DNA from: a virus
IMG/VR virus record: IMGVR_UViG_3300042350_003822
Location: 1 to 64,000 of that record
Strand: one strand, 5' to 3'
DNA length: 64,000 nucleotides
The notes below the pieces were generated by a model. The model had not been told where the DNA came from. It saw only the letters and a list, made by a program, of their open reading frames with translations, and did no database searches. Positions within the stretch are counted from its first letter, which is position 1. Each line of letters starts with the position of its first letter. The position numbers were made by a program, and so were the translations under genes. Positions 7,668-15,825 of this stretch are shown piece by piece.

Positions 7668-7950
7668 CGGTGTCGTCCCCGTCTAAGTCTAAGTCGTCGA
7701 GATCTTCTAGGTCAACATCGTCTAAGTCAAGATCATCGAGATCAACATCGTCCAGGTCTAAATCATCATCTTGCGGATCAAATTCTTCATCGTCAGGTTT
7801 TGCAAAGACACTTTGCTCAAAGTTAGCACGAACACTGTCCATTTGAGCTTCGATCTTTGCGCGTAAAACTGAATCAAAAGCATCTGCAACCTTTAGAGGC
7901 TGTGATGCCGCACTAAAATCTAGAATGTCTGCTGTTGTATAGTCTGTCAT
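7654..7950 (-). CDS. 67: gp67-like acidic prohead core protein
   Basis: This 98-residue protein has an ordinary N-terminal half and a C-terminal half made of repeated Asp-Leu-Asp/Asp-Val-Asp units (from about residue 56, e.g. DDDLDLDDVDLDDLDLDDVD), one of the most acidic tracts in the window. T4 gp67 (PIP) is an 80-residue prohead core protein with the same poly-acidic tail, also directly downstream of portal gene 20. The gene has its own late element at 7968-7975 overlapping the gp20 stop codon. The repeats are visible at DNA level and may vary in number between relatives. Homology is inferred from place and composition, since acidic tails align with anything. Confidence 0.75.
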   Translation of the reverse strand: MTDYTTADILDFSAASQPLKVADAFDSVLRAKIEAQMDSVRANFEQSVFAKPDDEEFDPQDDDLDLDDVDLDDLDLDDVDLEDLDDLDLDGDDTDEDA

Positions 7951-7967
7951 AAAAACTCCATTCTAAC

Positions 7968-7975
7968 TATTTATG
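7968..7975 (-). promoter_or_regulatory. Late promoter element CATAAATA
   Basis: The minus strand reads CATAAATA, seven of eight to the T4 late consensus. It overlaps the gp20 TAA stop and lies 18 nt before the gp67-like ATG. It would start the gp67-gp68-unknown-gp21 transcript. Confidence 0.55.
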
Positions 7976-9494
7976 TTCCTCTAGGTTGCGTCTGTGAAGC
8001 CTGCTCTTCATCATCTGGTTGGATAATTCCAGCAGCCTTCTCTGCATCAACCTGAGTGTTAATGTCTTTGATCTCTTCTTCTGTCTGATGAAGAACGTGT
8101 TTACGAACCCACTCATTAGAGTAGTACTTGCCTACGTAATCGTCAATGTCTCTAAGCATGGAAACGCGATCACGAAGAATTTCTGTTTCCTTGAGTTCTG
8201 CAAAGTAATTGTCAATAGAGTAATCGTATCTAATAGCACGAGCAAACTCTGGCCACTCTTCTAACGTCACTATACCTTTGAGCACAAGCTGACGCTCTAG
8301 GATCTTTGTAAAGATCTGTGAGAACCTCATTCTCAGACGCTCTACAAACTTAGAAAACTTGATTTCGTCTCTGGAGATTTCAGTAGACCGGCCAAGATTA
8401 AATGTTGTCTCTGGCTCCAGTCTGCCGATAGGAACATTCAGTGACTTGTATAGCTTCTTTTGGAAGTACACAATATCATCAATCTGGCTGAGATTCTGAC
8501 CACCTGGCAGGGTAGTAATTTCTGTTCCCTTACCACCTTCACGACGCGGAAGCCAGAAGTCTTCAAGCATCGTCATGAACTTACGGTCGTCTCTGATCTC
8601 GCCCGTGTCAGAGTTGTAAACAACTTTGTTCTTGAAACGAACCATCATGTCACGAACGTACTGCTCTGCCTTCATCTTAGGAAGATTGCCGACATCAATG
8701 TAGAAGATGCGGCGTTCTGGAGCACGAGAGATACGATAAATGACTAGCGAATCTTCAAGCGAACGTAGTTGGTTTAGTGGCTTGATTGCTTTATGAAGAT
8801 AAGAAAGAACGAGGTCTCCGTTAGGATTGGTCAATCCACTCATCACATTAACAATCGAGTCCTTAGCAATCTTGATCCCTTGAGCATTTGATGTAGTAGC
8901 TCCTGGGGCCTTTACAAAGCCTTTGTCACTATAGATGTAATACTCTGCACCATCTTGAATAACAGGAACACCGTTTTCGGTTTTCTTTTTATTCTGCTCG
9001 CGAATCTTACGGATGTTCTTAGGATCAAGATAGCGAAGCTCTTTGATACCTTCTCTTGGATTCTTGTTATCAATAATCACATGATAGTATAATCTTCCAT
9101 CAATGTACCACTTCCGGAAGGTATCATAGCTGTATTCGTTAAAATGCAGTAGTCCTAAAACTGTCTTGAATTCTTCAGCAATAAGATTCTTGATTCTATC
9201 TGGTTGATCGAGATCGTCAAGATTGATTTCGACGGGTTCCTTTTCAGGGTTCCCGACAATGGCTTCGTTTACAATATCATCAATAGCTGTTTCGATCTCG
9301 GGATGCATAGACATCTCACGATATCTTGTAACGAGTTCGGTTTCGGTTCTAATAGAACCATCAAGATCGACGTATGTACCATAGACACCGCCACCTTGAA
9401 CAACCATCGCCCCGTCATCACTTTGCTTAGGAGCAAAGGAGACGGAGGCTGGTTCTTCTACTTTTTTCTTAAATTCAAAGCCAAATAACTGCAT
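7971..9494 (-). CDS. 20: Portal vertex protein gp20
   Basis: This is the dodecameric portal through which DNA enters and leaves the head; it also starts prohead assembly. The 507-residue protein (T4 524) contains family segments YREMSMHPEIETAIDDIVNE (54-73), LRYLDPKNIRKIRE, YRISRAPERRIFYIDVGNLP (252-271), FWLPRREGGKGTEITTLPGG and LGRSTEISRDEIKFSKFVERL. These are the stretches used as gp20 environmental markers. It lies downstream of gp19 in the T4 order 18-19-20. No clear late element precedes it; an AT-rich gap of 30 bases separates it from gp19, so it is probably co-transcribed with gp18 and gp19. The acidic C-terminus (PDDEEQASQTQ) is typical. Confidence 0.98.
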   Translation of the reverse strand: MQLFGFEFKKKVEEPASVSFAPKQSDDGAMVVQGGGVYGTYVDLDGSIRTETELVTRYREMSMHPEIETAIDDIVNEAIVGNPEKEPVEINLDDLDQPDRIKNLIAEEFKTVLGLLHFNEYSYDTFRKWYIDGRLYYHVIIDNKNPREGIKELRYLDPKNIRKIREQNKKKTENGVPVIQDGAEYYIYSDKGFVKAPGATTSNAQGIKIAKDSIVNVMSGLTNPNGDLVLSYLHKAIKPLNQLRSLEDSLVIYRISRAPERRIFYIDVGNLPKMKAEQYVRDMMVRFKNKVVYNSDTGEIRDDRKFMTMLEDFWLPRREGGKGTEITTLPGGQNLSQIDDIVYFQKKLYKSLNVPIGRLEPETTFNLGRSTEISRDEIKFSKFVERLRMRFSQIFTKILERQLVLKGIVTLEEWPEFARAIRYDYSIDNYFAELKETEILRDRVSMLRDIDDYVGKYYSNEWVRKHVLHQTEEEIKDINTQVDAEKAAGIIQPDDEEQASQTQPRGT

Positions 9495-9524
9495 GCTTCA
9501 CTTTCTTATAATATTATATAGTAA

Positions 9525-10070
9525 TTAGCCCAATAGACCGGTATTACCACCATCCACATCGAACCAATCATATGCAAACGTGACCGAGAAAGTTTCTACT
9601 GCGTCTGTCGTATCCCAATCAAGATCGATGGTTGAGATTTCTGTTGGGAAAATGCCATTGAATCTGTATCTACGAAGCTGGTCGCCAGATTTACCAAACT
9701 GGGTAACAAGAGCTGTTGACTTGTAGTTAGCAGGGGATGAATCTGCATTCAGGTTAAGGTTGGTTTGTAGCGAGTTAATTTGGTTGTGCCACAATTCCAT
9801 GGTGTGACGAATTCTAAAGTCTTCGTCGTTCATGACTGTAACTGCCCATGTATCAAACGTGCGATCTCCGGCAATCTTAATCTTACGACCGAAATATGGA
9901 ATTTCGATTGCGTTGATTGTCGAGCTAGGAAGAGTGGTTGCACGAATCAAGAACGGTGCAATTGCATCCGATACATTGCTAACAGGGTTAGTGAGTTCGA
10001 CTTGGAACAGGGTGGGACGAGCCCCACCCAGCGCCAGACCTGCTCTCATCTCGTTGATATTAAAAGCCAT
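9525..10070 (-). CDS. 19: Tail tube protein gp19
   Basis: This protein builds the inner rigid tube of the contractile tail. It is 181 residues (T4 163). The order ARPTLFQVELTNP, FLIRATTLPSSTINAIEIPY, FGRKIKIAGDRTFDTWAVTV, NDEDFRIRHTMELWHNQIN and the C-terminal YRFNGIFPTEISTIDLDWDT is the classic gp19 pattern. It lies between sheath gp18 and portal gp20 and has its own late element at 10092-10099. A second protein of similar fold occurs at 2797-3324, so this phage has at least two tube-like proteins in the window, plus gp48. GGAG precedes the ATG. Confidence 0.96.
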   Translation of the reverse strand: MAFNINEMRAGLALGGARPTLFQVELTNPVSNVSDAIAPFLIRATTLPSSTINAIEIPYFGRKIKIAGDRTFDTWAVTVMNDEDFRIRHTMELWHNQINSLQTNLNLNADSSPANYKSTALVTQFGKSGDQLRRYRFNGIFPTEISTIDLDWDTTDAVETFSVTFAYDWFDVDGGNTGLLG

Positions 10071-10091
10071 TTATTGATCTCCTTGTATCTT

Positions 10092-10099
10092 TATTTATC
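10092..10099 (-). promoter_or_regulatory. Late promoter element GATAAATA for gp19
   Basis: The minus strand reads GATAAATA, 22 nt before the gp19 ATG, in the 31-base gap after gp18. It would allow gp19 to be expressed above the level set by read-through from gp18. Confidence 0.6.
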
Positions 10100-10101
10100 T
10101 C

Positions 10102-12207
10102 TTAGCCAACGATCTCGGAGAATTCAATACCACTTCTTACAGCAACAAAGTTTAGCTGGATGAAGTTGATCGAACGAGCTGGTTTGACATAAATGTCACC
10201 AACAAAGCGGTTGGAATCAATAACTTCTGCTGTATTGTTTGTTGCGTCGCAAACAACCTTGAAGTCTGTGATACCGCGGCGGCCTTGAACATCCCGTAGG
10301 AATGGCTCTACAAGATTACGGAACTGAGTGCGTGTGAATTCGTCATTGAATTCGAACATCAGTGACTTAGCAGCACGAGCAATCGACTTTTCAAGAACGA
10401 TGAAGAGACGACGAACATTGATGCGATCGAATGCTGATGGCTTAGCAAGTAGCGTCTTATCACCAAACAGAATCGTACCTTCACCAGGCGAAGAGATTAC
10501 AGGATTGATGCCGTTCTTGTAAAGAAGATCTCTTTCGGCCTTTGCAGGGTTGAAAGCTAGCTTGATTGAGTTACGGATTTGACCGCGGCTTGTGCCTGCT
10601 GGCGAATACCATGGATCACGTGAGTTGTCTGTAACAACACAGAGACCTGCAATATCACCGTTCAGTGGAACGTAGCGGTTAACATCGTTGTACTTGTCAT
10701 ACATGTACTTATAGCCCGAATCCATCACCGCAAACGATGAAGAGCGAACTGAGTTACGGAAGTCGACAATGTTCTGAGCCGCTGCAGTTGTCTGGTTAAC
10801 AACGTCTGCTCTCTGAGGTGATACGAACACAACACAGTCCTTACGAACTTCAGCAATATTGTCGATCAGATAGTTAGCTTGCTGCTCTCCGTTTGTACCA
10901 CCATCACGTGAGGATCCTGTCAGAAGTAGGGAAATGTCTACTTCTTCTGCCGAAGCAAACAGGTCGTATGCACGAGCTGTATCAGCAAATGGAATAGTCG
11001 ATTCATCGTTATCAACACCACCAGCGAATGAAAGCGTTAATGGCTTTGTGTTTGTCGATGAAGTCAAAGACGCCGCATTTGCTGAAGCAGCGTTTGTACG
11101 ATCCGATGCCCACCAAACATATTGTGACTGCTCATTAAGAACGTTCTTGTAGTAGTTTGTGGAACCATCAGAATTCTTAGCGTCTGTAGCACGTGACATT
11201 CCCTTGTAAACTTCAAGTACGGAACCAGGTGCGCCTGTGAATTCACCATCCTCATCTACAACGACAACATGAAGTTCATCACGTGCTGATGTATTACCAG
11301 TGGCTGTTTGGGACTGGAACGTTGATGTGCCCGGAGCCTGATCAACTTGGTTGAAATATTCCCAGTAGCGCGCAACAGTGTTTGAGCTAATGTTTGTCGA
11401 TAGCTTAAGAGGATCTGCAAGCGACAGTGTAATGTCACATGTGCCTTCAACCGCGGCGCTAGCTGCGTTCGCAGTTGTAATCGCTGTAATCTTTAGCGAC
11501 TGCTTGCCAATCGATGTGTTACCGACTTCAATGAAGTCACCAACCGTGAACAGAGCTGAAACAGATGTAGCAAATGTCTGTGCCTGTGTGTTTGTAACAC
11601 CAACAGCGTTCGTGTTAGCTATGCGAAGTCTCGCCGTGTTGGATGATACGTTTATAGTCAGAAGCGAGTTTTGAAACTGGGTGTTACCGTCGCCAACTGT
11701 GTTTGACTGAAGGTCGATTGTATTGGTGTAGGCATTCGCTGAGTCGCAAACAGAAATCTTAAGCGAGTTGCCTAGAGCTCCTGGACACTTTGCAATGTAC
11801 TCGAGGTCGCCGTTGAATGCAGCTTTCGAATCATAGTCGTCTCGGTTTTTAACAGTATTGGTAGCACTAGCAGTAGCACCCGCTCCTGTGTTTGCAATAG
11901 CCGCAAACACAGTAGATGTGTTTGCAGCGCGCGAAACATAAAGAGCATTTGAGTAGCCAAGGAAGCTAGCTGCTGTGAAGAATGTTTCTGGGTTAACAGA
12001 GCTTGGCTTACCAAACTTTCTTACCAGATCGTTTTCTGAAGTTACGAGTGTACGAACACCAACTGGACCCCAGCGGAATACACCAGCAATAGCGCCTACA
12101 GTGGTGGATGTTGGTGGAACAACCGTTGTAAGATCAATTTCTGAAATATTAATGCCTGGGCTTACTTGGTATCCGCCACCGCCTGAACCAAAATTTTGTA
12201 CCGCCAT
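10102..12207 (-). CDS. 18: Tail sheath protein gp18
   Basis: This is the contractile sheath subunit, 701 residues (T4 659). The N-terminus YQVSPGINISEIDLTTVVPP followed by TTVGAIAGVFRWGPVGVRTLVTSENDLVRKFGKP is the standard myovirus sheath start. Near the C-terminus, GINPVISSPGEGTILFGDKT, FDRINVRRLFIVLEKSIARA and FRNLVEPFLRDVQGRRGI are the conserved domain IV that forms the sheath mesh. The middle (about 90-330) is Asn/Thr/Ala-rich and probably a variable surface domain. It is preceded by a perfect TATAAATA late element and followed by gp19. GGGAG lies before the ATG. Confidence 0.98.
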   Translation of the reverse strand: MAVQNFGSGGGGYQVSPGINISEIDLTTVVPPTSTTVGAIAGVFRWGPVGVRTLVTSENDLVRKFGKPSSVNPETFFTAASFLGYSNALYVSRAANTSTVFAAIANTGAGATASATNTVKNRDDYDSKAAFNGDLEYIAKCPGALGNSLKISVCDSANAYTNTIDLQSNTVGDGNTQFQNSLLTINVSSNTARLRIANTNAVGVTNTQAQTFATSVSALFTVGDFIEVGNTSIGKQSLKITAITTANAASAAVEGTCDITLSLADPLKLSTNISSNTVARYWEYFNQVDQAPGTSTFQSQTATGNTSARDELHVVVVDEDGEFTGAPGSVLEVYKGMSRATDAKNSDGSTNYYKNVLNEQSQYVWWASDRTNAASANAASLTSSTNTKPLTLSFAGGVDNDESTIPFADTARAYDLFASAEEVDISLLLTGSSRDGGTNGEQQANYLIDNIAEVRKDCVVFVSPQRADVVNQTTAAAQNIVDFRNSVRSSSFAVMDSGYKYMYDKYNDVNRYVPLNGDIAGLCVVTDNSRDPWYSPAGTSRGQIRNSIKLAFNPAKAERDLLYKNGINPVISSPGEGTILFGDKTLLAKPSAFDRINVRRLFIVLEKSIARAAKSLMFEFNDEFTRTQFRNLVEPFLRDVQGRRGITDFKVVCDATNNTAEVIDSNRFVGDIYVKPARSINFIQLNFVAVRSGIEFSEIVG

Positions 12208-12249
12208 GTTAATCTCCCTTAAGAGGCTTTATAGTTTAATTAGCTATCA

Positions 12250-12257
12250 TATTTATA
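12250..12257 (-). promoter_or_regulatory. Late promoter TATAAATA for gp18
   Basis: This is a perfect TATAAATA on the minus strand in the 60-base gap between gp17 and gp18, 43 nt before the gp18 ATG. The leader carries a GGGAG ribosome site. Confidence 0.85.
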
Positions 12258-12267
12258 ATTTAGTAGA

Positions 12268-13920
12268 CTACAGTGTCATGAGTTGCTCAAACGAGGCTGT
12301 CTCCGGAGAGACCTCTAGCACCTGTGTAAAATCATTATCATGGCCTGTATCGAGAAACCCGAAAGGTGTCAATTCATTTTCCATATCTTGCTCAGATTTC
12401 TCTCTCAGCTTGAGTAGTGTATTAATGTCAGTCAAATCTTTGAAGTACTGCTGATCCGACATCCATGCGAACAACACGAGACCCATTACAAGGTCATCAT
12501 TGCATCCTGGCTCGGCTTCGTATGAGTAGCCCTTCTTTGAAAACCTTGACAATTCGTAAATAGTATTGTGATCGTTAATAATTAACTGGTGTTGTTCAAC
12601 AAGCAACTTCAACATTGAGCAGCCAATTGCCTTGACTGTCTTTGTTGTTCTTACACCTCGCTCAGAGTTCTTGAACCCACTAGAGATTCTCTTTCCTCTT
12701 GCACCAGCATTCTCTGTGTATACTAGCAACTCACTTTCATAGTCGTAATGAAGAGAATCTACTACTTGAGCTCCCACATCGTTCGTTTCGACTAGAATAA
12801 CTGCGTCGTTGTACATCTTAGATATATTATGTATAGTCCCCGCATAATCGAGAGGAGTAATCATGTTGTTTCTAAAGACACACGATTGTTGATATGGCAT
12901 TATAGTAGTATCGATAACCGAAAAGGCTGAATAGTCGAGACCCTTTCCCCTCGATACGTCAGCTATTATGACGTATTTATGATCCTTTTCAGGTCTGTAA
13001 TATTGAGTCAGTCCACCCTGATCCGCAATGGGGACTCTAGCAACAAGAGTCTTCAAGCAAGCACCAGAGATCAGCGTGCCAGATGAACCTTGGAACGCAC
13101 ATTCGAATTCCTGAGCGAACTTCTCGTAGTCAAAGTCCATCGCTCCAAGAGTTTCTTTGTACCAGGCCTCACCGCGCCCTGGAACCTCTTGCCAAGGCAC
13201 CTCAACATATTGATAGCCGTTGGTTCCTTGCTTGGCACCTTCACACGTCTTATAGAAGTGATTTAATCCATTAGGTGTTGATGTGAATAGAATCTTTGTC
13301 GTTTCACCAGATGAAATTGTAGGGAAAACCGAAGCGAAGAATTCGTCCCAGTTCTCAACGAACGCAGCTTCATCGATGTACAGTAAGGAGATAGACTTAC
13401 CACGAATAGCAGATGAGCTAGTCGCAGCAGCAATAACCTTACAACCGTTCTCGAGAGTGATCGAACCCTTGTTCCACTCATCAACACCTTGTTGTAGCCA
13501 ATCTGGCAGAGCTTCATAAGCCAGCTTAATACGATCGAGGATTTCCCGAGCAGCGTCGCCCTTGTTGGCAAGTAGCGCTACGGTCTTGTGGTCATTAAAG
13601 AGAATATAGTGTAATATAATCGCAGCCGCTGTAGTAGTCTTACCAGCCTGGCGACTGGTGACCACTGTAACCCGGCGGTTGTTAGAGAGCTTAACAATGA
13701 TTTCTTTTTGGTAGTCATACAATTTTATTGGAATGAATCCGTGATCAACATGAACAATTCTGATGTATTTCTCTGCGAAGTATATAGGATCCTGAGCGCA
13801 CTTAAGCCACTCCTGAAGCATCTCCTGCGTCCAGCTGATCTTCTTTCTTGACTTCTTCAGCAGGGGGTTGCCTAAATATCCGCCATCTGATCCTTTACCC
13901 ATCGATGCGGTTCCAGTCAT
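12268..13920 (-). CDS. 17: Large terminase subunit gp17 (packaging ATPase and nuclease)
   Basis: This is the DNA-packaging motor and headful nuclease, 550 residues. Motifs: Walker A SRQAGKTT (89-96), Walker B plus catalytic Glu LLYIDEAAF (179-187), coupling motif TSTPNG (213-218), and an RNase H-like nuclease domain with Asp321 in YVIIADVSRG, Glu378 in VILVETNDVG and Asp475/476 in GCNDDLVMG. No intein or intron break is seen. The start may be the ATG at 13920 or the one at 13902; both lie inside the end of the upstream homing endonuclease gene (26-nt or 8-nt overlap). gp16 would normally precede it directly, so the endonuclease has been inserted between the two subunits. Confidence 0.98.
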   Translation of the reverse strand: MTGTASMGKGSDGGYLGNPLLKKSRKKISWTQEMLQEWLKCAQDPIYFAEKYIRIVHVDHGFIPIKLYDYQKEIIVKLSNNRRVTVVTSRQAGKTTTAAAIILHYILFNDHKTVALLANKGDAAREILDRIKLAYEALPDWLQQGVDEWNKGSITLENGCKVIAAATSSSAIRGKSISLLYIDEAAFVENWDEFFASVFPTISSGETTKILFTSTPNGLNHFYKTCEGAKQGTNGYQYVEVPWQEVPGRGEAWYKETLGAMDFDYEKFAQEFECAFQGSSGTLISGACLKTLVARVPIADQGGLTQYYRPEKDHKYVIIADVSRGKGLDYSAFSVIDTTIMPYQQSCVFRNNMITPLDYAGTIHNISKMYNDAVILVETNDVGAQVVDSLHYDYESELLVYTENAGARGKRISSGFKNSERGVRTTKTVKAIGCSMLKLLVEQHQLIINDHNTIYELSRFSKKGYSYEAEPGCNDDLVMGLVLFAWMSDQQYFKDLTDINTLLKLREKSEQDMENELTPFGFLDTGHDNDFTQVLEVSPETASFEQLMTL

Positions 13921-14530
13921 ATTTGGGGTTCTTAACCCTGTTGTATATTGTAGGCTCGGAGATGTTGAAAGTTTCCATTATAGCCTTATTACCAACGTAA
14001 ACTTCGCCGTCTATCAAATATCTACACCACGGCGATCTTTGCGCACTGATCTTGTTTTTTTCAATGTTTGTTCTATAGGTATCACGTTTCTTTTGTTGTG
14101 TGGCTTCGGATTGCCTTTTTCCTGTATTAACTGCGCATGCCTTCTGTAACGCTTTCAATGCAATTTCACGCTGTTTAGGATGATGCTTTTTATTCGAAGT
14201 TCTCTTGTAGATATGTTCTGAAGATTGCTGCTGGATAGCTGTTACACCACCTACTGATTGATTTAACCACTTTATCTCAGTAAGTATATTTAAACGTGTT
14301 AGTACTTTGTGCTCCCACAATATAGCCTGACCAGCTGTTTCGAACGTCTTGCGTACTTGAACAACATCGGGCTCGCCGTGTAACTCGCGCATATCCCTTA
14401 CTAACTTTGACGAGGTAAAGTACTTTACCCACAAATCAGAGGGATCACAATTCTTTGCGTAGCGAACCCCATAGTAGTATTTGCTATGAATAGACCAGCC
14501 AATCAGATAGGTATATGGTGTTGTTTTCAT
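13895..14530 (-). CDS. Free-standing GIY-YIG-type homing endonuclease
   Basis: This 211-residue protein has the phage GIY-YIG layout: YTYLIGWSIHSKYYYGVRYA (6-25; the second motif is YYGVR with the catalytic Arg), DLWVKYFTSSK (32-42), the catalytic Glu in ILWEHKVLTRLN (70-81) and WLNQSVGG. The Lys-rich linker and C-terminus RYLIDGEVYVGNKAIMETFN, then ISEPTIYNRVKN (to about 203), are a NUMOD/IENR-like helix-turn-helix DNA-binding unit. It lies alone between gp16 and gp17, not in an intron. A perfect TATAAATA stands 5 nt before the ATG, which leaves almost no leader. Its last codons overlap the gp17 start. It probably cuts terminase-gene DNA of related phages and spreads by repair. Confidence 0.85.
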   Translation of the reverse strand: MKTTPYTYLIGWSIHSKYYYGVRYAKNCDPSDLWVKYFTSSKLVRDMRELHGEPDVVQVRKTFETAGQAILWEHKVLTRLNILTEIKWLNQSVGGVTAIQQQSSEHIYKRTSNKKHHPKQREIALKALQKACAVNTGKRQSEATQQKKRDTYRTNIEKNKISAQRSPWCRYLIDGEVYVGNKAIMETFNISEPTIYNRVKNPKYDWNRIDG

Positions 14531-14535
14531 ACAAT

Positions 14536-14543
14536 TATTTATA
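14536..14543 (-). promoter_or_regulatory. Late promoter TATAAATA abutting the endonuclease ATG
   Basis: This is a perfect TATAAATA on the minus strand. By T4 rules the transcript would begin 6 nt after the element, which is exactly the A of the endonuclease ATG. The message would be leaderless for the endonuclease, or would serve mainly gp17 downstream. Confidence 0.65.
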
Positions 14544-14575
14544 ACAACTCGTGTTTCGGTAATCCTCTACTCAAA

Positions 14576-14980
14576 TCAATCTTTGTTCTTCAGATCCTGT
14601 AGCATCTTCTGTAGATCAGCTGTCGATCCTACAAATAGGTTATTGTTCACTATCTTGTCTTGATCATCCTGAACTTTACCCTGGAGCCTCTGCTTCTTAA
14701 TTTGCAGATCAGCAATACCCGAACTCACATCAGCAAACGTTTTGATAAGAGAGTTAAGAACTTCATACGCTTTGGGATGCTGAGACTGCTGAGCAATCAG
14801 AATCATATCTTCGACTGCTGCTTGGCTCTTTACGACCGCATCATAAAGATTCTCTCTCGCGAAATCAAGGTCATTTTCCTGTTGACTATCATTGCGTTTC
14901 GCGGGATACTGATTTATATCCCTATAAGGAGTAACGTTACTTATGGGATTCAAGCCGAGAGCATCATCTATTTCGGACAT
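14576..14980 (-). CDS. 16: Small terminase subunit gp16
   Basis: This subunit recognises DNA and regulates gp17 (134 residues; T4 164). The helical centre (FARENLYDAVVKSQAAVEDM then ILIAQQSQHPKAYEVLNSLI) and C-terminal NNLFVGSTADLQKMLQDL match T4 gp16 (NMHFQQQMLMDAA..., ADSPRHMEVFATLM, ATVFMGSPTELMDEI). The coiled-coil middle forms the oligomer ring. The start is the ATG at 14980, which overlaps the gp15 stop as TGATG and has GGAG 8 nt upstream; a GTG one codon earlier is possible. It is normally followed directly by gp17, but here a homing endonuclease intervenes. Confidence 0.93.
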   Translation of the reverse strand: MSEIDDALGLNPISNVTPYRDINQYPAKRNDSQQENDLDFARENLYDAVVKSQAAVEDMILIAQQSQHPKAYEVLNSLIKTFADVSSGIADLQIKKQRLQGKVQDDQDKIVNNNLFVGSTADLQKMLQDLKNKD

Positions 14981-15825
14981 CACATGTTCTCCGTAAAGTC
15001 AATCAGGAATCCATAGTTATCATCTTTATCGATGTCACTAAAGGGAACTGAAAGAGCGGCATTAGATGTCGGTGATCCATTAGCCTGCAATCCTGGCTGA
15101 ATATTGATTGTTACAGCTGGAGTAACTAAAGTATTAGCGACCATTGGGGTTGCATCAGAAGCAGGAATACGAATATTAACGTCTATATCCTTAATGATCT
15201 CTGCTCGACGAGTTGGGCCAAACAAGAAGCCTTTCACCGTAAATGTCAAAGTATGAATCAGAGCTCTGCGCTGAGTGAACTCTCCTTCATATGTATCTTC
15301 TGTTGAAATGTCGTTGAAGATGATGGGAATATCGTACGTGCCATTGATGTCTTCCATCAGGTTAACAGTGGCGGTCCATTCGGGAGTAAAGTATGGAAGA
15401 ATCTGTTCAATGATTTTCGTACCATCTTCAGCATTCTTCACCATCACATACAACTGAAAGGTGAAGTCATATGGAACAGGAGCATACTGGTATTGTAATT
15501 GGTTGTTGTCGGTGCTCGACTTCTTATGAATCTTATTGATGGTATTCAGCTTACGGTCTGGAGCATATGCCATTGTGGTAAGTTCGAACGCCATCCTTGG
15601 CAATACAGTTGCAATAGGCTGATTAAGAGCAGTGCTGTTGCTACCGACATCCATATTGACACGAGCAAGATACTTGTCCTTTGGCCCGTATGAGAGAGGA
15701 ATTCTTAGAGTCTGTACAACAGCTCCCGTCGAGTTCTCTCTGTTGATAAACACGTTATCAAACAATGTACCAAATAGAATGATGTATTTGCGAATTGTGT
15801 TATGTGACCATGTCTGACCGAACAT
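14980..15825 (-). CDS. 15: Tail sheath terminator / connector gp15
   Basis: The gp15 hexamer caps the sheath and tube and joins the tail to the neck. It is 281 residues (T4 272). The start MFGQTWSHNTIRKYIILFGTL followed by FDNVFINRE aligns with T4 gp15 MFGYFYNSSFRRYATLMGDLFSNIQIKR. VLPRMAFELTTMAYAPDRKL, DGTKIIEQILPYFTPEWTAT and RRALIHTLTFTVKGFLFGPT are further matches. It lies between gp14 and gp16, overlapping both at start/stop (TAATG and TGATG), so gp13-gp14-gp15-gp16 form one translationally linked set. Confidence 0.96.
   Translation of the reverse strand: MFGQTWSHNTIRKYIILFGTLFDNVFINRENSTGAVVQTLRIPLSYGPKDKYLARVNMDVGSNSTALNQPIATVLPRMAFELTTMAYAPDRKLNTINKIHKKSSTDNNQLQYQYAPVPYDFTFQLYVMVKNAEDGTKIIEQILPYFTPEWTATVNLMEDINGTYDIPIIFNDISTEDTYEGEFTQRRALIHTLTFTVKGFLFGPTRRAEIIKDIDVNIRIPASDATPMVANTLVTPAVTINIQPGLQANGSPTSNAALSVPFSDIDKDDNYGFLIDFTENM

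Noticed and set aside
12962-12972. ATAAATA inside gp17, and similar hits inside gp5, gp7 and the 88-residue protein
   Set aside because: They lie far within coding sequence with no gene start at a suitable distance; expected by chance in DNA of this composition.
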